Shown: positions 7,641 to 14,652 of the stretch, one piece after another
How the letters are laid out: every line of letters begins with the position of its first letter
Position numbering within the stretch: the stretch's first letter is position 1
Assembly: GCA_945860275.1 (NCBI GenBank)
Contig: CAMAPN010000010.1
Span: 1-36,758, forward strand
Direction: 5' to 3'
DNA: 36,758 nt
Source of the DNA: Bifidobacterium breve
GTDB lineage: Bacteria > Actinomycetota > Actinomycetes > Nanopelagicales > Nanopelagicaceae
Notes under the pieces: generated by a model
Seen by the model: the letters and a program-made list of their open reading frames with translations, nothing else
Databases searched by the model: none
Told to the model about the DNA's origin: nothing
Translations under genes and position numbers: made by a program

Positions 7641-8576
7641 ATGATGTCGATGAATCGAGCAGCCCAGGGGCGAAAGCGTCCAATCGGTGGGGGCGATCTC
7701 ACGAGATTAGCTATTGGAATCATTGGCATTGGAACATCTGGACCGCTCATTGCACTCGGCGCCATGGCGGTGCCAGTGGCTATCTTTTGGAGAAACCTCG
7801 GCGGATCTCTGCTCACCCTTCCATTTGCGTTGGCGAAAGGGGAGTGGCGATCACTAACGAGAAAATCCTGGAGTTGGTCGATTCTTGCTGGAGTATTCCT
7901 TGCGCTTCATTTCATCTGCTTCTTTTACTCAATGCGATTAACGAGCGTCGCTAGTGGAACTGCGCTAACAGCAACGCAACCAATCTTCGTTGCGCTCTGG
8001 CTTCGCTACAAAGGGCGTGTAGTGGATCGTCGAGTCTGGGTGGGAATGGCAATTTCCATGGTGGGCGTTCTGATCATCACTGGAGTTGATTGGTCGTTAT
8101 CGACTCGTTCATTGACTGGTGATCTCATAGCACTCCTCGGCGGTGCACTAGCTGGCGCATATGTCACTGCTGGTTCACATGTTCAGAAGGTTGTTTCTAC
8201 AACTACCTACACAGCCATCTGTTATTTGGTGTGCGCGTTAACTTGTTTGATTGTGGTTATACCTAGCGGCGCTTCATTATTTGATTATCCGCGCGAGGAA
8301 TGGTTGCTAATACTTGGCTTGATAGTCGGCGCACAATTGCTAGGTCATACGCTCTTTAATCAAGTGCTCGTGCGAGTCAACCCAGCTGTGGTCTCGTTAA
8401 TCGTCTTTTTTGAAGTCCCCGTTGGTGCGCTCCTTGCTTTCTGGTGGCTAGGGCAAGTACCGCCGGCAGGAATAATCCCAGGCATTGCGCTGTTGATTTT
8501 TGGAAGTGCTCTCGTTGCATCTCGAACATCCCAATTACAGGGAGATGAAAGAGATGGTGTCGCTCATGAAAATTGA
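7641..8576 (+). CDS. EamA/DMT-superfamily transporter
   Basis: Predicted inner-membrane metabolite exporter or permease of unknown substrate. The 311-aa protein has about ten hydrophobic helices arranged as two EamA repeats. Family-like patches are FWRNLGG early on, VASGTALTATQPIFVAL in repeat 1 and the matching VNPAVVSLIVFFEVPVG in repeat 2. The ATG at 7641 is preferred over an upstream ATG at 7581 because TAGGGT sits 7 nt before it and the upstream segment overlaps the divergent gene; ATGs at 7644 and 7650 are alternatives. It heads a tightly packed operon with PHP, MarC and RecB-like genes. The 3' end overlaps the PHP gene. Confidence 0.88.
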   Translation: MMSMNRAAQGRKRPIGGGDLTRLAIGIIGIGTSGPLIALGAMAVPVAIFWRNLGGSLLTLPFALAKGEWRSLTRKSWSWSILAGVFLALHFICFFYSMRLTSVASGTALTATQPIFVALWLRYKGRVVDRRVWVGMAISMVGVLIITGVDWSLSTRSLTGDLIALLGGALAGAYVTAGSHVQKVVSTTTYTAICYLVCALTCLIVVIPSGASLFDYPREEWLLILGLIVGAQLLGHTLFNQVLVRVNPAVVSLIVFFEVPVGALLAFWWLGQVPPAGIIPGIALLIFGSALVASRTSQLQGDERDGVAHEN

Positions 8577-9426
8577 TTTACATTCGCACACAAATGTGAG
8601 CGATGGCATCAACTCACCAAGTGAGCTTGTTGGCTTGGCAAAAACCGAGGCGATTTCAGTGTTGGCAATAACCGACCACGACACTGTTGAAGGATGGCAA
8701 GCCTTAGCTGCGTTAAAAGCCCCAGTTGGCGCGGGAGCGTTGACCATAGTTCCAGGGGCTGAGATTTCATGCCGTACCGCAAATGGTATGAGCGTGCACA
8801 TGCTGGGTTATCTCTTCGACCCCTTGGATGACGAGCTCAATCAAGCGATGTCGTTAACTCGCGACGATCGCATCCCGCGCATGAAAAAGATCATTGGATT
8901 GCTTAACGAGGCAGGAATCGAGATTTCTTTTGCTGACGTAGCAAAACATTCTGAGAGCGCTCAAACAGTTGGTCGTCCCCATTTGGCTGATGCGCTGATG
9001 GAGCGCGGCGTAGTGAGTTCACGAGATGAGGCATTTAAGAAGTATCTGCATAATGATTCACCTTTCTATGTTGGACATTTTGCGCCAACTCCAGAAGAAG
9101 CAATCTCTGCCATAAAGCGTGCGGGCGGAGTGAGTATTTTGGCGCATGGCTTGGCGGGCTCGCGAGGTGCGATTTATTCAACAGATGAAATTGCAGCTCT
9201 ACTCGCATATGGCTTAGATGGTCTAGAAGTAAATCACCGTGACCACGACGATGATGCGCGAAATACGCTCCGAGAGATGGCGCGTGCTTTTGATGTCTTT
9301 GCAACTGGCTCAAGCGATTATCACGGCGCTATCGGTTCGCAACGCCTTGGCATGGAACAAACCGCGCCGGATGTTTGGGAGGGTATCCTCGCTCAAGGGA
9401 AGGGATGCGAGGTGTTTACCGTATGA
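8554..9426 (+). CDS. PHP-domain metal-dependent phosphoesterase
   Basis: Predicted phosphoesterase of the TrpH/YciV type, which includes 3',5'-nucleotide bisphosphatases and RNA 5'-exonucleases. The N-terminal PHP motif is IDLHSHTNVSDG, followed by the second motif ITDHDT, a central HxxGRPHLADAL-like segment and a C-terminal TGSSDYHG motif, together supplying the expected His/Asp metal ligands. The ATG at 8554 is chosen because GGGAG (8540-8544) lies 9 nt upstream, giving 290 aa; the ATG at 8566 gives the more typical MKIDLH start and is equally possible. It overlaps the EamA gene by about 20 bp and its stop overlaps the marC start (ATGA). The nucleotide substrate is inferred from the family only. 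Confidence 0.88.
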   Translation: MVSLMKIDLHSHTNVSDGINSPSELVGLAKTEAISVLAITDHDTVEGWQALAALKAPVGAGALTIVPGAEISCRTANGMSVHMLGYLFDPLDDELNQAMSLTRDDRIPRMKKIIGLLNEAGIEISFADVAKHSESAQTVGRPHLADALMERGVVSSRDEAFKKYLHNDSPFYVGHFAPTPEEAISAIKRAGGVSILAHGLAGSRGAIYSTDEIAALLAYGLDGLEVNHRDHDDDARNTLREMARAFDVFATGSSDYHGAIGSQRLGMEQTAPDVWEGILAQGKGCEVFTV

Positions 9427-10064
9427 ACGGAAGTGTGGGCGCAGTAAGCGCATTAACCTTTGGCATTCAAGTGTTTGTCACGTTGATTGTCATCATCGAT
9501 CCCCCGGGAGTGATGCCAATCTTCCTCTCGCTTGTCTCGAAATACTCGCCAGAGCAGCAGCGCAGGCTTGCTTGGAAGACCGCAAGCGTCTCCCTACTTC
9601 TTATCATTATCTTCGCGCTCTTTGGCCAATTCATTTTAGATTACTTGAAGATTTCACTTCCAGCTTTGCAGGGGGCAGGTGGACTCTTGCTGCTGCTCGT
9701 TGCATTAAACCTCTTAACGGGAAACCAAAAAGAGCAAGGTAACGAGGAAGATGTGAGTGTGGCGCTAGTTCCATTAGGAACACCACTACTTGCCGGTCCT
9801 GGTGCGATAGTTGCAACAATCATCTTCGTCAAACAAGCGAATTCTGCTGGCTCGGGTAGCTCCGTATCGATGATGGCCGCGCTATTTGCTGCCATTATTT
9901 TGCTCCATATTTTGCTTGGCCTGGTTTTGGCATACTCGACTGGAATCATCAAGATCATCAAGAAATCTGGCGTCACGCTCATCGCGCGAATCGCTGGACT
10001 TTTACTTGCAGCTATTGCAGTGCAGATGATTGCGGATTCAGTGCGTGCCTTTGTCAACGCATGA
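9423..10064 (+). CDS. MarC family integral membrane protein
   Basis: Six-helix membrane protein of the UPF0056/MarC family, whose function is not established; despite its name, a role in multiple antibiotic resistance has not held up. The 213-aa protein shows the family pattern IDPPGVMPIFLSL in the first helix region and GAGGLLLLLVALNLLTG in the third. LVPLGTPLLAGPGAI follows in the second half. Both half-repeats carry a conserved Pro-Gly motif. The start is the ATG at 9423, overlapping the PHP stop, and the stop overlaps the next ATG at 10061, so the gene is coupled on both sides. A longer frame starting at 9375 lies inside the PHP gene and is not used. Confidence 0.9.
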   Translation: MNGSVGAVSALTFGIQVFVTLIVIIDPPGVMPIFLSLVSKYSPEQQRRLAWKTASVSLLLIIIFALFGQFILDYLKISLPALQGAGGLLLLLVALNLLTGNQKEQGNEEDVSVALVPLGTPLLAGPGAIVATIIFVKQANSAGSGSSVSMMAALFAAIILLHILLGLVLAYSTGIIKIIKKSGVTLIARIAGLLLAAIAVQMIADSVRAFVNA

Positions 10065-10879
10065 GTGGTCAGAACGTGCAAATCTCATTTGATGGCATGC
10101 CGGAGAAACTTTTCTCTTGCACTCCGTATCGATTAGAAACGTGGCTTGATTGTCCAAAAAAGTATCGCTACACCTATATCGAGATCCCAAAACCACCGCG
10201 GGGTGGCCCATGGGGACATACAAGTATGGGAAGTGCAGTTCACAATGCCCTTCGCGAATGGTTCACCTTGCCGCAAGAGCAGCGAACGGATGAAAAGGGC
10301 GCTGAGCTAGTAGTAAAACATTGGCGTTCTGAAGGTTTCCGAGATGATGAACAATCTGAAAGATATCGCTTTAGGGCTCAGCAGTGGGTTCGTCAGTATT
10401 TAACCGGAGTAAATCCGAATGATGAACCTCGTGGTCTTGAACGAACAGTGAGTGCAACAACTGAGCGCTTATCGCTTTCCGGGCGGGTCGATCGAATCGA
10501 TGAGCGCGACGGCGAGCTTGTCATCGTTGATTACAAAACAGGCAAACGTCCACCAGATGAAATTGAGGCGGGAGGATCGCTAGCCCTTGCTATCTACGCC
10601 ATTGGTGCCGAACGAACGTTGCGGAAGAAATGCCGCACGGTGGAGCTACACCACCTTCCATCAGATACCAAAGCGGTTTATCGCCATGATGAGGCCTCGC
10701 TTGCCCGCCACGTACAACGAGCAGAGCGCATCGCAGCCGAGGCGCTTGCAGCAACTTCGCAAGGACGCTTCACTGCGACTCCGGGAGCGCTATGCGGATA
10801 TTGCGATTACGCTCGGATATGTACCGATGCCGACCGAGAGCCAGCACAACCATGGGCAGGGCTCGACGAGAATTCGTAG
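10061..10879 (+). CDS. RecB-family PD-(D/E)XK nuclease with Fe-S cysteines
   Basis: Predicted single-domain DNA nuclease of the PDDEXK_1/RecB type, similar to M. tuberculosis Rv2119. In the 272-aa protein the nuclease core has His61, Asp144 in GRVDRID and Asp157-Tyr-Lys159 in VDYKTGK, matching the His/Asp/Asp-x-Lys catalytic set. A 4Fe-4S cluster is suggested by one N-terminal cysteine (Cys31 in DCPKKY) and three C-terminal ones (Cys245, Cys248, Cys254), the arrangement seen in AddB and Cas4. There is no helicase domain and no cas gene nearby, so a role in DNA repair is likelier than CRISPR adaptation. It starts inside the marC stop (ATGA). Confidence 0.9.
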   Translation: MSGQNVQISFDGMPEKLFSCTPYRLETWLDCPKKYRYTYIEIPKPPRGGPWGHTSMGSAVHNALREWFTLPQEQRTDEKGAELVVKHWRSEGFRDDEQSERYRFRAQQWVRQYLTGVNPNDEPRGLERTVSATTERLSLSGRVDRIDERDGELVIVDYKTGKRPPDEIEAGGSLALAIYAIGAERTLRKKCRTVELHHLPSDTKAVYRHDEASLARHVQRAERIAAEALAATSQGRFTATPGALCGYCDYARICTDADREPAQPWAGLDENS

Positions 10880-10949
10880 GAGTCATTACGACCTGCAAAG
10901 AGTGAAGAGCGCGCATTAAAAGAAGACTCAGAAATTAGGGGAGATGTAG

Positions 10950-11738
10950 GTGAACCAAAGTTACTTTGCTGCCGACTCGGTTGTTGCGCGCCTGCATTCA
11001 GATCCTGCGTTAATAGTTGGGGGAATCCGCGCACTCATGGAGCAAGCGCTCCATCCTGGCGCTATGGCTGGAGTCGCGAAATACTCAGATTTTCGCGACG
11101 ATGCATGGGGGCGATTACGCCGCACCGGTGAATATGTGGCATTGGTGACCTATGGTCCGCGCAACGAGGTTGACCGCGCTGCAGAACGTGTGCGCACCAT
11201 TCACCAGCGATTGGGATTAGACACTCAAGAAGAGTTGCTCTGGGTTCACGCATCCATGGTTGATGCATTTGTTGATGTTGCGTTGCGATCTGGAGCGCCG
11301 TTCACCGAGCGAGATATCGATGATTATCTGCACCAAATGGTGATCTTCGCGGAGCTAGTGGGAATCGAACGTGCGAGCGTGCCGTCGTCATATGAAGAGC
11401 TCAAGGATTACATCTGCGATATTCAACCAAAGTTAGCTGCCACAGAAGAGGCTAAGCGCACTTCGGTCTTTCTCACCTTTCCGCCTATGTCGCTACCACT
11501 TCGCTTCGCAACTCCTGCGCCAGCGCTATGGGCTTCAGTAGCAACGCTTGCTGCCGCATCGTTACCACGGTGGGCGCGCGATATGTATGGCTGGCCGGCC
11601 TTTCCTGGTCAAGAGCAAGTGACTAATCGAGCGCTGGTTACTTTCCGCAAAAACGCGCTTAAGCTCCCAGAATTCATGCGAATGAGCCCGTATGCCAAAG
11701 CGCAACGCGAGCTTGTAACAAGTGACCCGAGTATTTAG
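10950..11738 (+). CDS. DUF2236 (MpaB-like oxygenase family) protein
   Basis: The 262-aa protein matches the DUF2236/ER-bound oxygenase family, which includes rubber oxygenase (latex-clearing protein) and many uncharacterised actinobacterial proteins. Diagnostic parts are ALMEQALHPGAMAGV (about 30-44), the DDAWGRLRRTGEY motif (about 50-62) and LLWVHASMVDAF (about 94-105), whose His belongs to the putative haem-binding set. The usual H-S before the DxWGRL motif reads Y-S here, so one conserved His may be absent. AGGGGAG (10937-10943) sits 6 nt before the GTG, a strong ribosome-binding site. A ParA-like gene follows after 14 bp, so they are probably co-transcribed. The substrate is unknown. Confidence 0.8.
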   Translation: MNQSYFAADSVVARLHSDPALIVGGIRALMEQALHPGAMAGVAKYSDFRDDAWGRLRRTGEYVALVTYGPRNEVDRAAERVRTIHQRLGLDTQEELLWVHASMVDAFVDVALRSGAPFTERDIDDYLHQMVIFAELVGIERASVPSSYEELKDYICDIQPKLAATEEAKRTSVFLTFPPMSLPLRFATPAPALWASVATLAAASLPRWARDMYGWPAFPGQEQVTNRALVTFRKNALKLPEFMRMSPYAKAQRELVTSDPSI

Positions 11739-11752
11739 AGTTGATGTAAATA

Positions 11753-12457
11753 ATGTCTCGAATACTTACGCTCCTGAATACCACTGGTGGTGTTGGTCGG
11801 ACCACTAGCGCACTCTCTATGGCAGTTGCGTTTTCTGAGTATGGCAAGAAGGTGCTTCTTATCGATTGCGATCCACAGGGAGCTTTGACATTCACTTTAG
11901 GCAAAGAGAATTCCAGACGTACCGCATATGACATCTTCTCGGGGCGCGAGCGAGCGCTGGGCATGATTCATCAAACTGCAGAGCGAGTAGATCTAATTCC
12001 TGCTTCGCCCAAATTATCTGGAGATTTGAAGATAAAAGATGACCGCATGCTCTTTGACGCCCTTGCGAAATTTGAATACGACATCATCATTATCGACACC
12101 GCATCCGGTCTCTCAAGATTAAATCAACTAGTCCTTGCCACAGCTGATGAATTCATTATCCCTACTCGATTAGATTTGCTTTCGGTACGTGGGGCGCTTC
12201 AAATAGCCAAGGAGAGCGCTCGGTATCGCGGAAAGATTCGCGCAATCCTTCCCACTATGGTCGAAGCGCGCTCGAAACATGGCATTGAGATGGTGGAACT
12301 GCTCAGGGAGAAATTCGGCGCATTAGTAATCGAGCCAGGAATACCAAAGAGCCCATTATTTGCCGATGCCGCTCTGGCAGGTGCTTCGCTTTTGAGCCAC
12401 AAGAAGGCAAGCGATATCGCAGGGATGTATCGCGAAATTACTTACGATTTTCTCTAG
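11753..12457 (+). CDS. ParA/MinD-like protein with degenerate Walker A motif
   Basis: The 234-aa protein has the overall ParA fold signature. Its P-loop region is NTTGGVGRTTSA at the N-terminus, Walker A' is LLIDCDPQGALTF near 40-52, and the Walker B-like IIIIDTASGLSRLN is near residue 110. The deviant Walker A should read KGGVGKTT. Here both the signature lysine (Thr11) and the phosphate-contacting lysine (Arg16) are replaced, which would normally cripple ATP hydrolysis. Residues around the motif are otherwise intact and the frame is undamaged, so this looks like a selected variant rather than a decaying gene. There is no parB or parS-like partner in view. It follows the DUF2236 gene by 14 bp. 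Confidence 0.82.
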   Translation: MSRILTLLNTTGGVGRTTSALSMAVAFSEYGKKVLLIDCDPQGALTFTLGKENSRRTAYDIFSGRERALGMIHQTAERVDLIPASPKLSGDLKIKDDRMLFDALAKFEYDIIIIDTASGLSRLNQLVLATADEFIIPTRLDLLSVRGALQIAKESARYRGKIRAILPTMVEARSKHGIEMVELLREKFGALVIEPGIPKSPLFADAALAGASLLSHKKASDIAGMYREITYDFL

Positions 12458-12475
12458 GTCGATACCGCGTTGTGA

Positions 12476-12751
12476 CTAGTTAGTTCCGAAGCCAACTTTT
12501 CGCTCGGAGCGTGCGCTCACTTCGATGAAACCAACCTTCGCAGCAGGCACGATAAGTCTGCGACCGCGCTCATCGGTGAAGGAGACATGCGATCCTTCGT
12601 TTAGCGCGCGTGCAACCGTCGCTTCGATTTCGTCGGCGCTATTTGATAAATCGATAGTCAATTCGCGTGGCGAATCGCTAATTCCAATTCGGACTTCAAC
12701 TTTGCTTGAGGATGCGCTAGTCGAACTTTCGGCGCTCTTTTTTGTGCTCAT
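12476..12751 (-). CDS. DUF3107 family protein
   Basis: Small actinobacterial protein (91 aa) of unknown function, related to Rv3208A (TB9.4). A Ser-rich N-terminal tail of about 17 residues is followed by the compact domain: EVRIGISDSPRELTIDL, a helix with EIEATVARAL, then FTDERGRRLIVPAAKVGFIE and a terminal KVGFG motif, all characteristic of DUF3107. The ATG at 12751 is supported by TAGGGT placed 6 nt upstream on the minus strand. The gene lies 17 bp downstream of the TetR gene, as in M. tuberculosis, but with its own apparent promoter. Its 3' end is 18 bp from the end of the convergent ParA-like gene. Confidence 0.88.
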   Translation of the reverse strand: MSTKKSAESSTSASSSKVEVRIGISDSPRELTIDLSNSADEIEATVARALNEGSHVSFTDERGRRLIVPAAKVGFIEVSARSERKVGFGTN

Positions 12752-12757
12752 ATTCCT

Positions 12758-12763
12758 ACCCTA
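12758..12763 (-). promoter_or_regulatory. -10 element TAGGGT for leaderless DUF3107
   Basis: On the minus strand TAGGGT is followed by 6 nt and the ATG at 12751. It lies in the 17-bp gap behind the TetR gene, so DUF3107 can be expressed independently of it. Confidence 0.5.
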
Positions 12764-12768
12764 GCGAT

Positions 12769-13389
12769 TTATTTCTTTCCGCGCTCATCAAGTGTGCGTG
12801 GATATCCAGAGATTCCGCGCCATTGCAGATTTGCTACAAGTCGCGCCGCTTCTTCACGGGGGACGCGCCCATCACGCTCTAGCCAATAACGTGCTGTGAA
12901 TTGCGCAGTGCCAACCAAGCCGATGCCCAGGAGCATCGCCGCTTCATCGGGAATTCCAGTATCTGCAGCGATCACTGCACTCACTGCCGCGGCACAGTCG
13001 TATGTCATGCGAGTTAATCGCTCACGGACAGCTGGCTCTACGCTCATATCACTTTCAAAGAGGAGGCGATAAGCCTCGCCCTCTTCCTCAATAAAATTGA
13101 AATAGGCATCAACGGTTGCTTTGACTCGGTCGGCATTGTCGTGGGTAGACGCGATGGCGCGTTGTATGGAATAGACCAATTGATCGACATGGAGATCGAG
13201 CACTGCCAAATAAAGGTCGAGTTTGCTTGGGAAATGTTGGTAGAGCACGGGCTTGCTTACTCCCGCTCGATCGGCGATTTCATCCATAGCAGCTGCGTGA
13301 TAGCCGGCAGAGGTAAAAACCTCGAGCGCGGCGGTGAGAAGTTGTGCTCGCCGTTCATCGCGCGGCAGCCGTGCCTTTGTATCACTCAT
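12769..13389 (-). CDS. TetR family transcriptional regulator (Rv3208-like)
   Basis: One-component repressor of 206 aa. The N-terminal HTH is classic TetR: RRAQLLTAALEVF, then MDEIADRAGVSKPVLYQHFPSKLDLY (DNA-binding region about 14-62). A helical ligand-binding/dimerisation domain follows, and the family-wide AQFTARYWLERDG segment near the end recalls Rv3208-type regulators. The start is the ATG at 13389, with TACCAT 7 nt upstream on the minus strand. It diverges from the moeB-like gene, with only 59 bp between them. A regulator so placed may control itself and/or that gene, though no clear inverted-repeat operator is visible to me in the gap. Ligand unknown. Confidence 0.9.
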   Translation of the reverse strand: MSDTKARLPRDERRAQLLTAALEVFTSAGYHAAAMDEIADRAGVSKPVLYQHFPSKLDLYLAVLDLHVDQLVYSIQRAIASTHDNADRVKATVDAYFNFIEEEGEAYRLLFESDMSVEPAVRERLTRMTYDCAAAVSAVIAADTGIPDEAAMLLGIGLVGTAQFTARYWLERDGRVPREEAARLVANLQWRGISGYPRTLDERGKK

Positions 13390-13396
13390 AGGGTCG

Positions 13397-13402
13397 ATGG
13401 TA
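13397..13402 (-). promoter_or_regulatory. -10 element TACCAT for leaderless TetR gene
   Basis: Read on the minus strand, TACCAT is followed by 7 nt and the ATG at 13389, in the 59-bp divergent region shared with the moeB-like gene. Confidence 0.45.
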
Positions 13403-13448
13403 GGCCTTCAAGTGGAGCGGGAGTAAGTAAACATGGCAGAGTAGGGGT

Positions 13449-14648
13449 GTGAGCCATCCCATGACGCCCCCATTAAAAGCACTGGTCGAACCTGGACCTG
13501 CGCTCACAGCGGATCAGGTGCGGCGATATAGCCGCCATTTGATTATCCCTGACGTCGCGATGGATGGTCAGCGCCGCTTGATGGCAGCAAAGGTGCTCTG
13601 TGTTGGCGCTGGCGGCTTGGGCTCGCCCGCGTTGATGTATTTGGCAGCAGCAGGTGTTGGAACGTTGGGAATCGTGGAGTTCGATGTTGTCGATGAATCA
13701 AATTTGCAGCGACAGATTATTCATGGCCAAAGCGATATCGGAAAAAGTAAAGCGCTCAGCGCCGCCGAGAGTATTGCCGAAATTAATCCTTACACAAAAG
13801 TAATTGTGCACGAGACTCGACTTGATAATTCAAATGTCATGGAGCTCTTCTCGCAATACGACTTGATCATCGATGGCACCGACAACTTCGCCACTCGTTA
13901 CATGGTCAACGATGCAGCCGTTCTACTTGGCAAACCTTACGTCTGGGGTTCGATCTATCGTTTTGATGGACAAGCAAGCGTCTTCTGGGCAGAACATGGA
14001 CCGTGCTATCGCTGCTTGTATCCCGAACCACCACCACCTGGCATGGTGCCCAGTTGCGCCGAAGGCGGTGTACTTGGCGTGCTCTGTGCATCAATCGGTT
14101 CAATTCAAGTAACTGAGGCAATCAAGCTCATTACGGGAATTGGCGAGAGCCTCATTGGCGAATTGATGATTTATGACGCGCTTGAGATGTCATATCGCAA
14201 GGTGAGAATCCGTAAGGATCCTAATTGTGTCCTATGTGGCCCGAATGCAACACAAAAAGAGTTACTCGAAGATTACGAAGGTTTCTGCGGCGCAATTTCC
14301 ACCGCAGCGACTGAGGCGATTGCAGGATCGACAATTTCTGTTGAACAACTCAAGAGCAAAATGGAACACAAGGATAATTTCCTACTCATAGATGTTCGCG
14401 AACCTGCTGAGTTTGAAATTGTGCGCATACCTGGTTCTGTGCTCATTCCAAAACAGGAGTTCCTTGATGGTTCAGTGCTCGCTAAATTGCCACAAGATAA
14501 GCCGATTATTTTGCATTGCAAGAGTGGCGTTCGCTCTGCCGAATGTTTAGCAGTCCTTAAGGGCGCCGGCTTCTCCGATGCAACACATGTCAGCGGTGGC
14601 GTTCTTGCGTGGGCAAAGCAGATTGATACTTCCCTGCCTACCTATTAA
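13449..14648 (+). CDS. moeB: MoeB/ThiF-type adenylyltransferase fused to rhodanese (MoeZ-like)
   Basis: Activates the C-terminal Gly of small sulfur-carrier proteins (MoaD/ThiS type) by adenylation and passes sulfur to them, for molybdopterin, thiamine or cysteine synthesis. In this 399-aa protein the E1-like domain has the nucleotide-binding GAGGLGSP at 53-60, zinc cysteines 186, 189, 260 and 263, and the candidate catalytic Cys203 in PSCAEGG. The C-terminal rhodanese domain (about 300-396) carries the active-site loop CKSGVRS with Cys357. The GTG at 13449 is the likely start; an ATG at 13461 is an alternative. CAGAGT 6 nt before the GTG is a poor -10 match. Synteny with TetR and DUF3107 matches moeB1 (Rv3206c). 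The 3' end is 4 bp from the convergent peptidase gene. Confidence 0.92.
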   Translation: MSHPMTPPLKALVEPGPALTADQVRRYSRHLIIPDVAMDGQRRLMAAKVLCVGAGGLGSPALMYLAAAGVGTLGIVEFDVVDESNLQRQIIHGQSDIGKSKALSAAESIAEINPYTKVIVHETRLDNSNVMELFSQYDLIIDGTDNFATRYMVNDAAVLLGKPYVWGSIYRFDGQASVFWAEHGPCYRCLYPEPPPPGMVPSCAEGGVLGVLCASIGSIQVTEAIKLITGIGESLIGELMIYDALEMSYRKVRIRKDPNCVLCGPNATQKELLEDYEGFCGAISTAATEAIAGSTISVEQLKSKMEHKDNFLLIDVREPAEFEIVRIPGSVLIPKQEFLDGSVLAKLPQDKPIILHCKSGVRSAECLAVLKGAGFSDATHVSGGVLAWAKQIDTSLPTY

Positions 14649-14652
14649 TTCT

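Noticed and set aside
10061-10879. Cas4-like CRISPR adaptation nuclease
   Set aside because: The Fe-S cysteines and nuclease motifs are shared with Cas4, but there are no cas genes or repeat arrays nearby, and the Rv2119-like family explains the sequence better.
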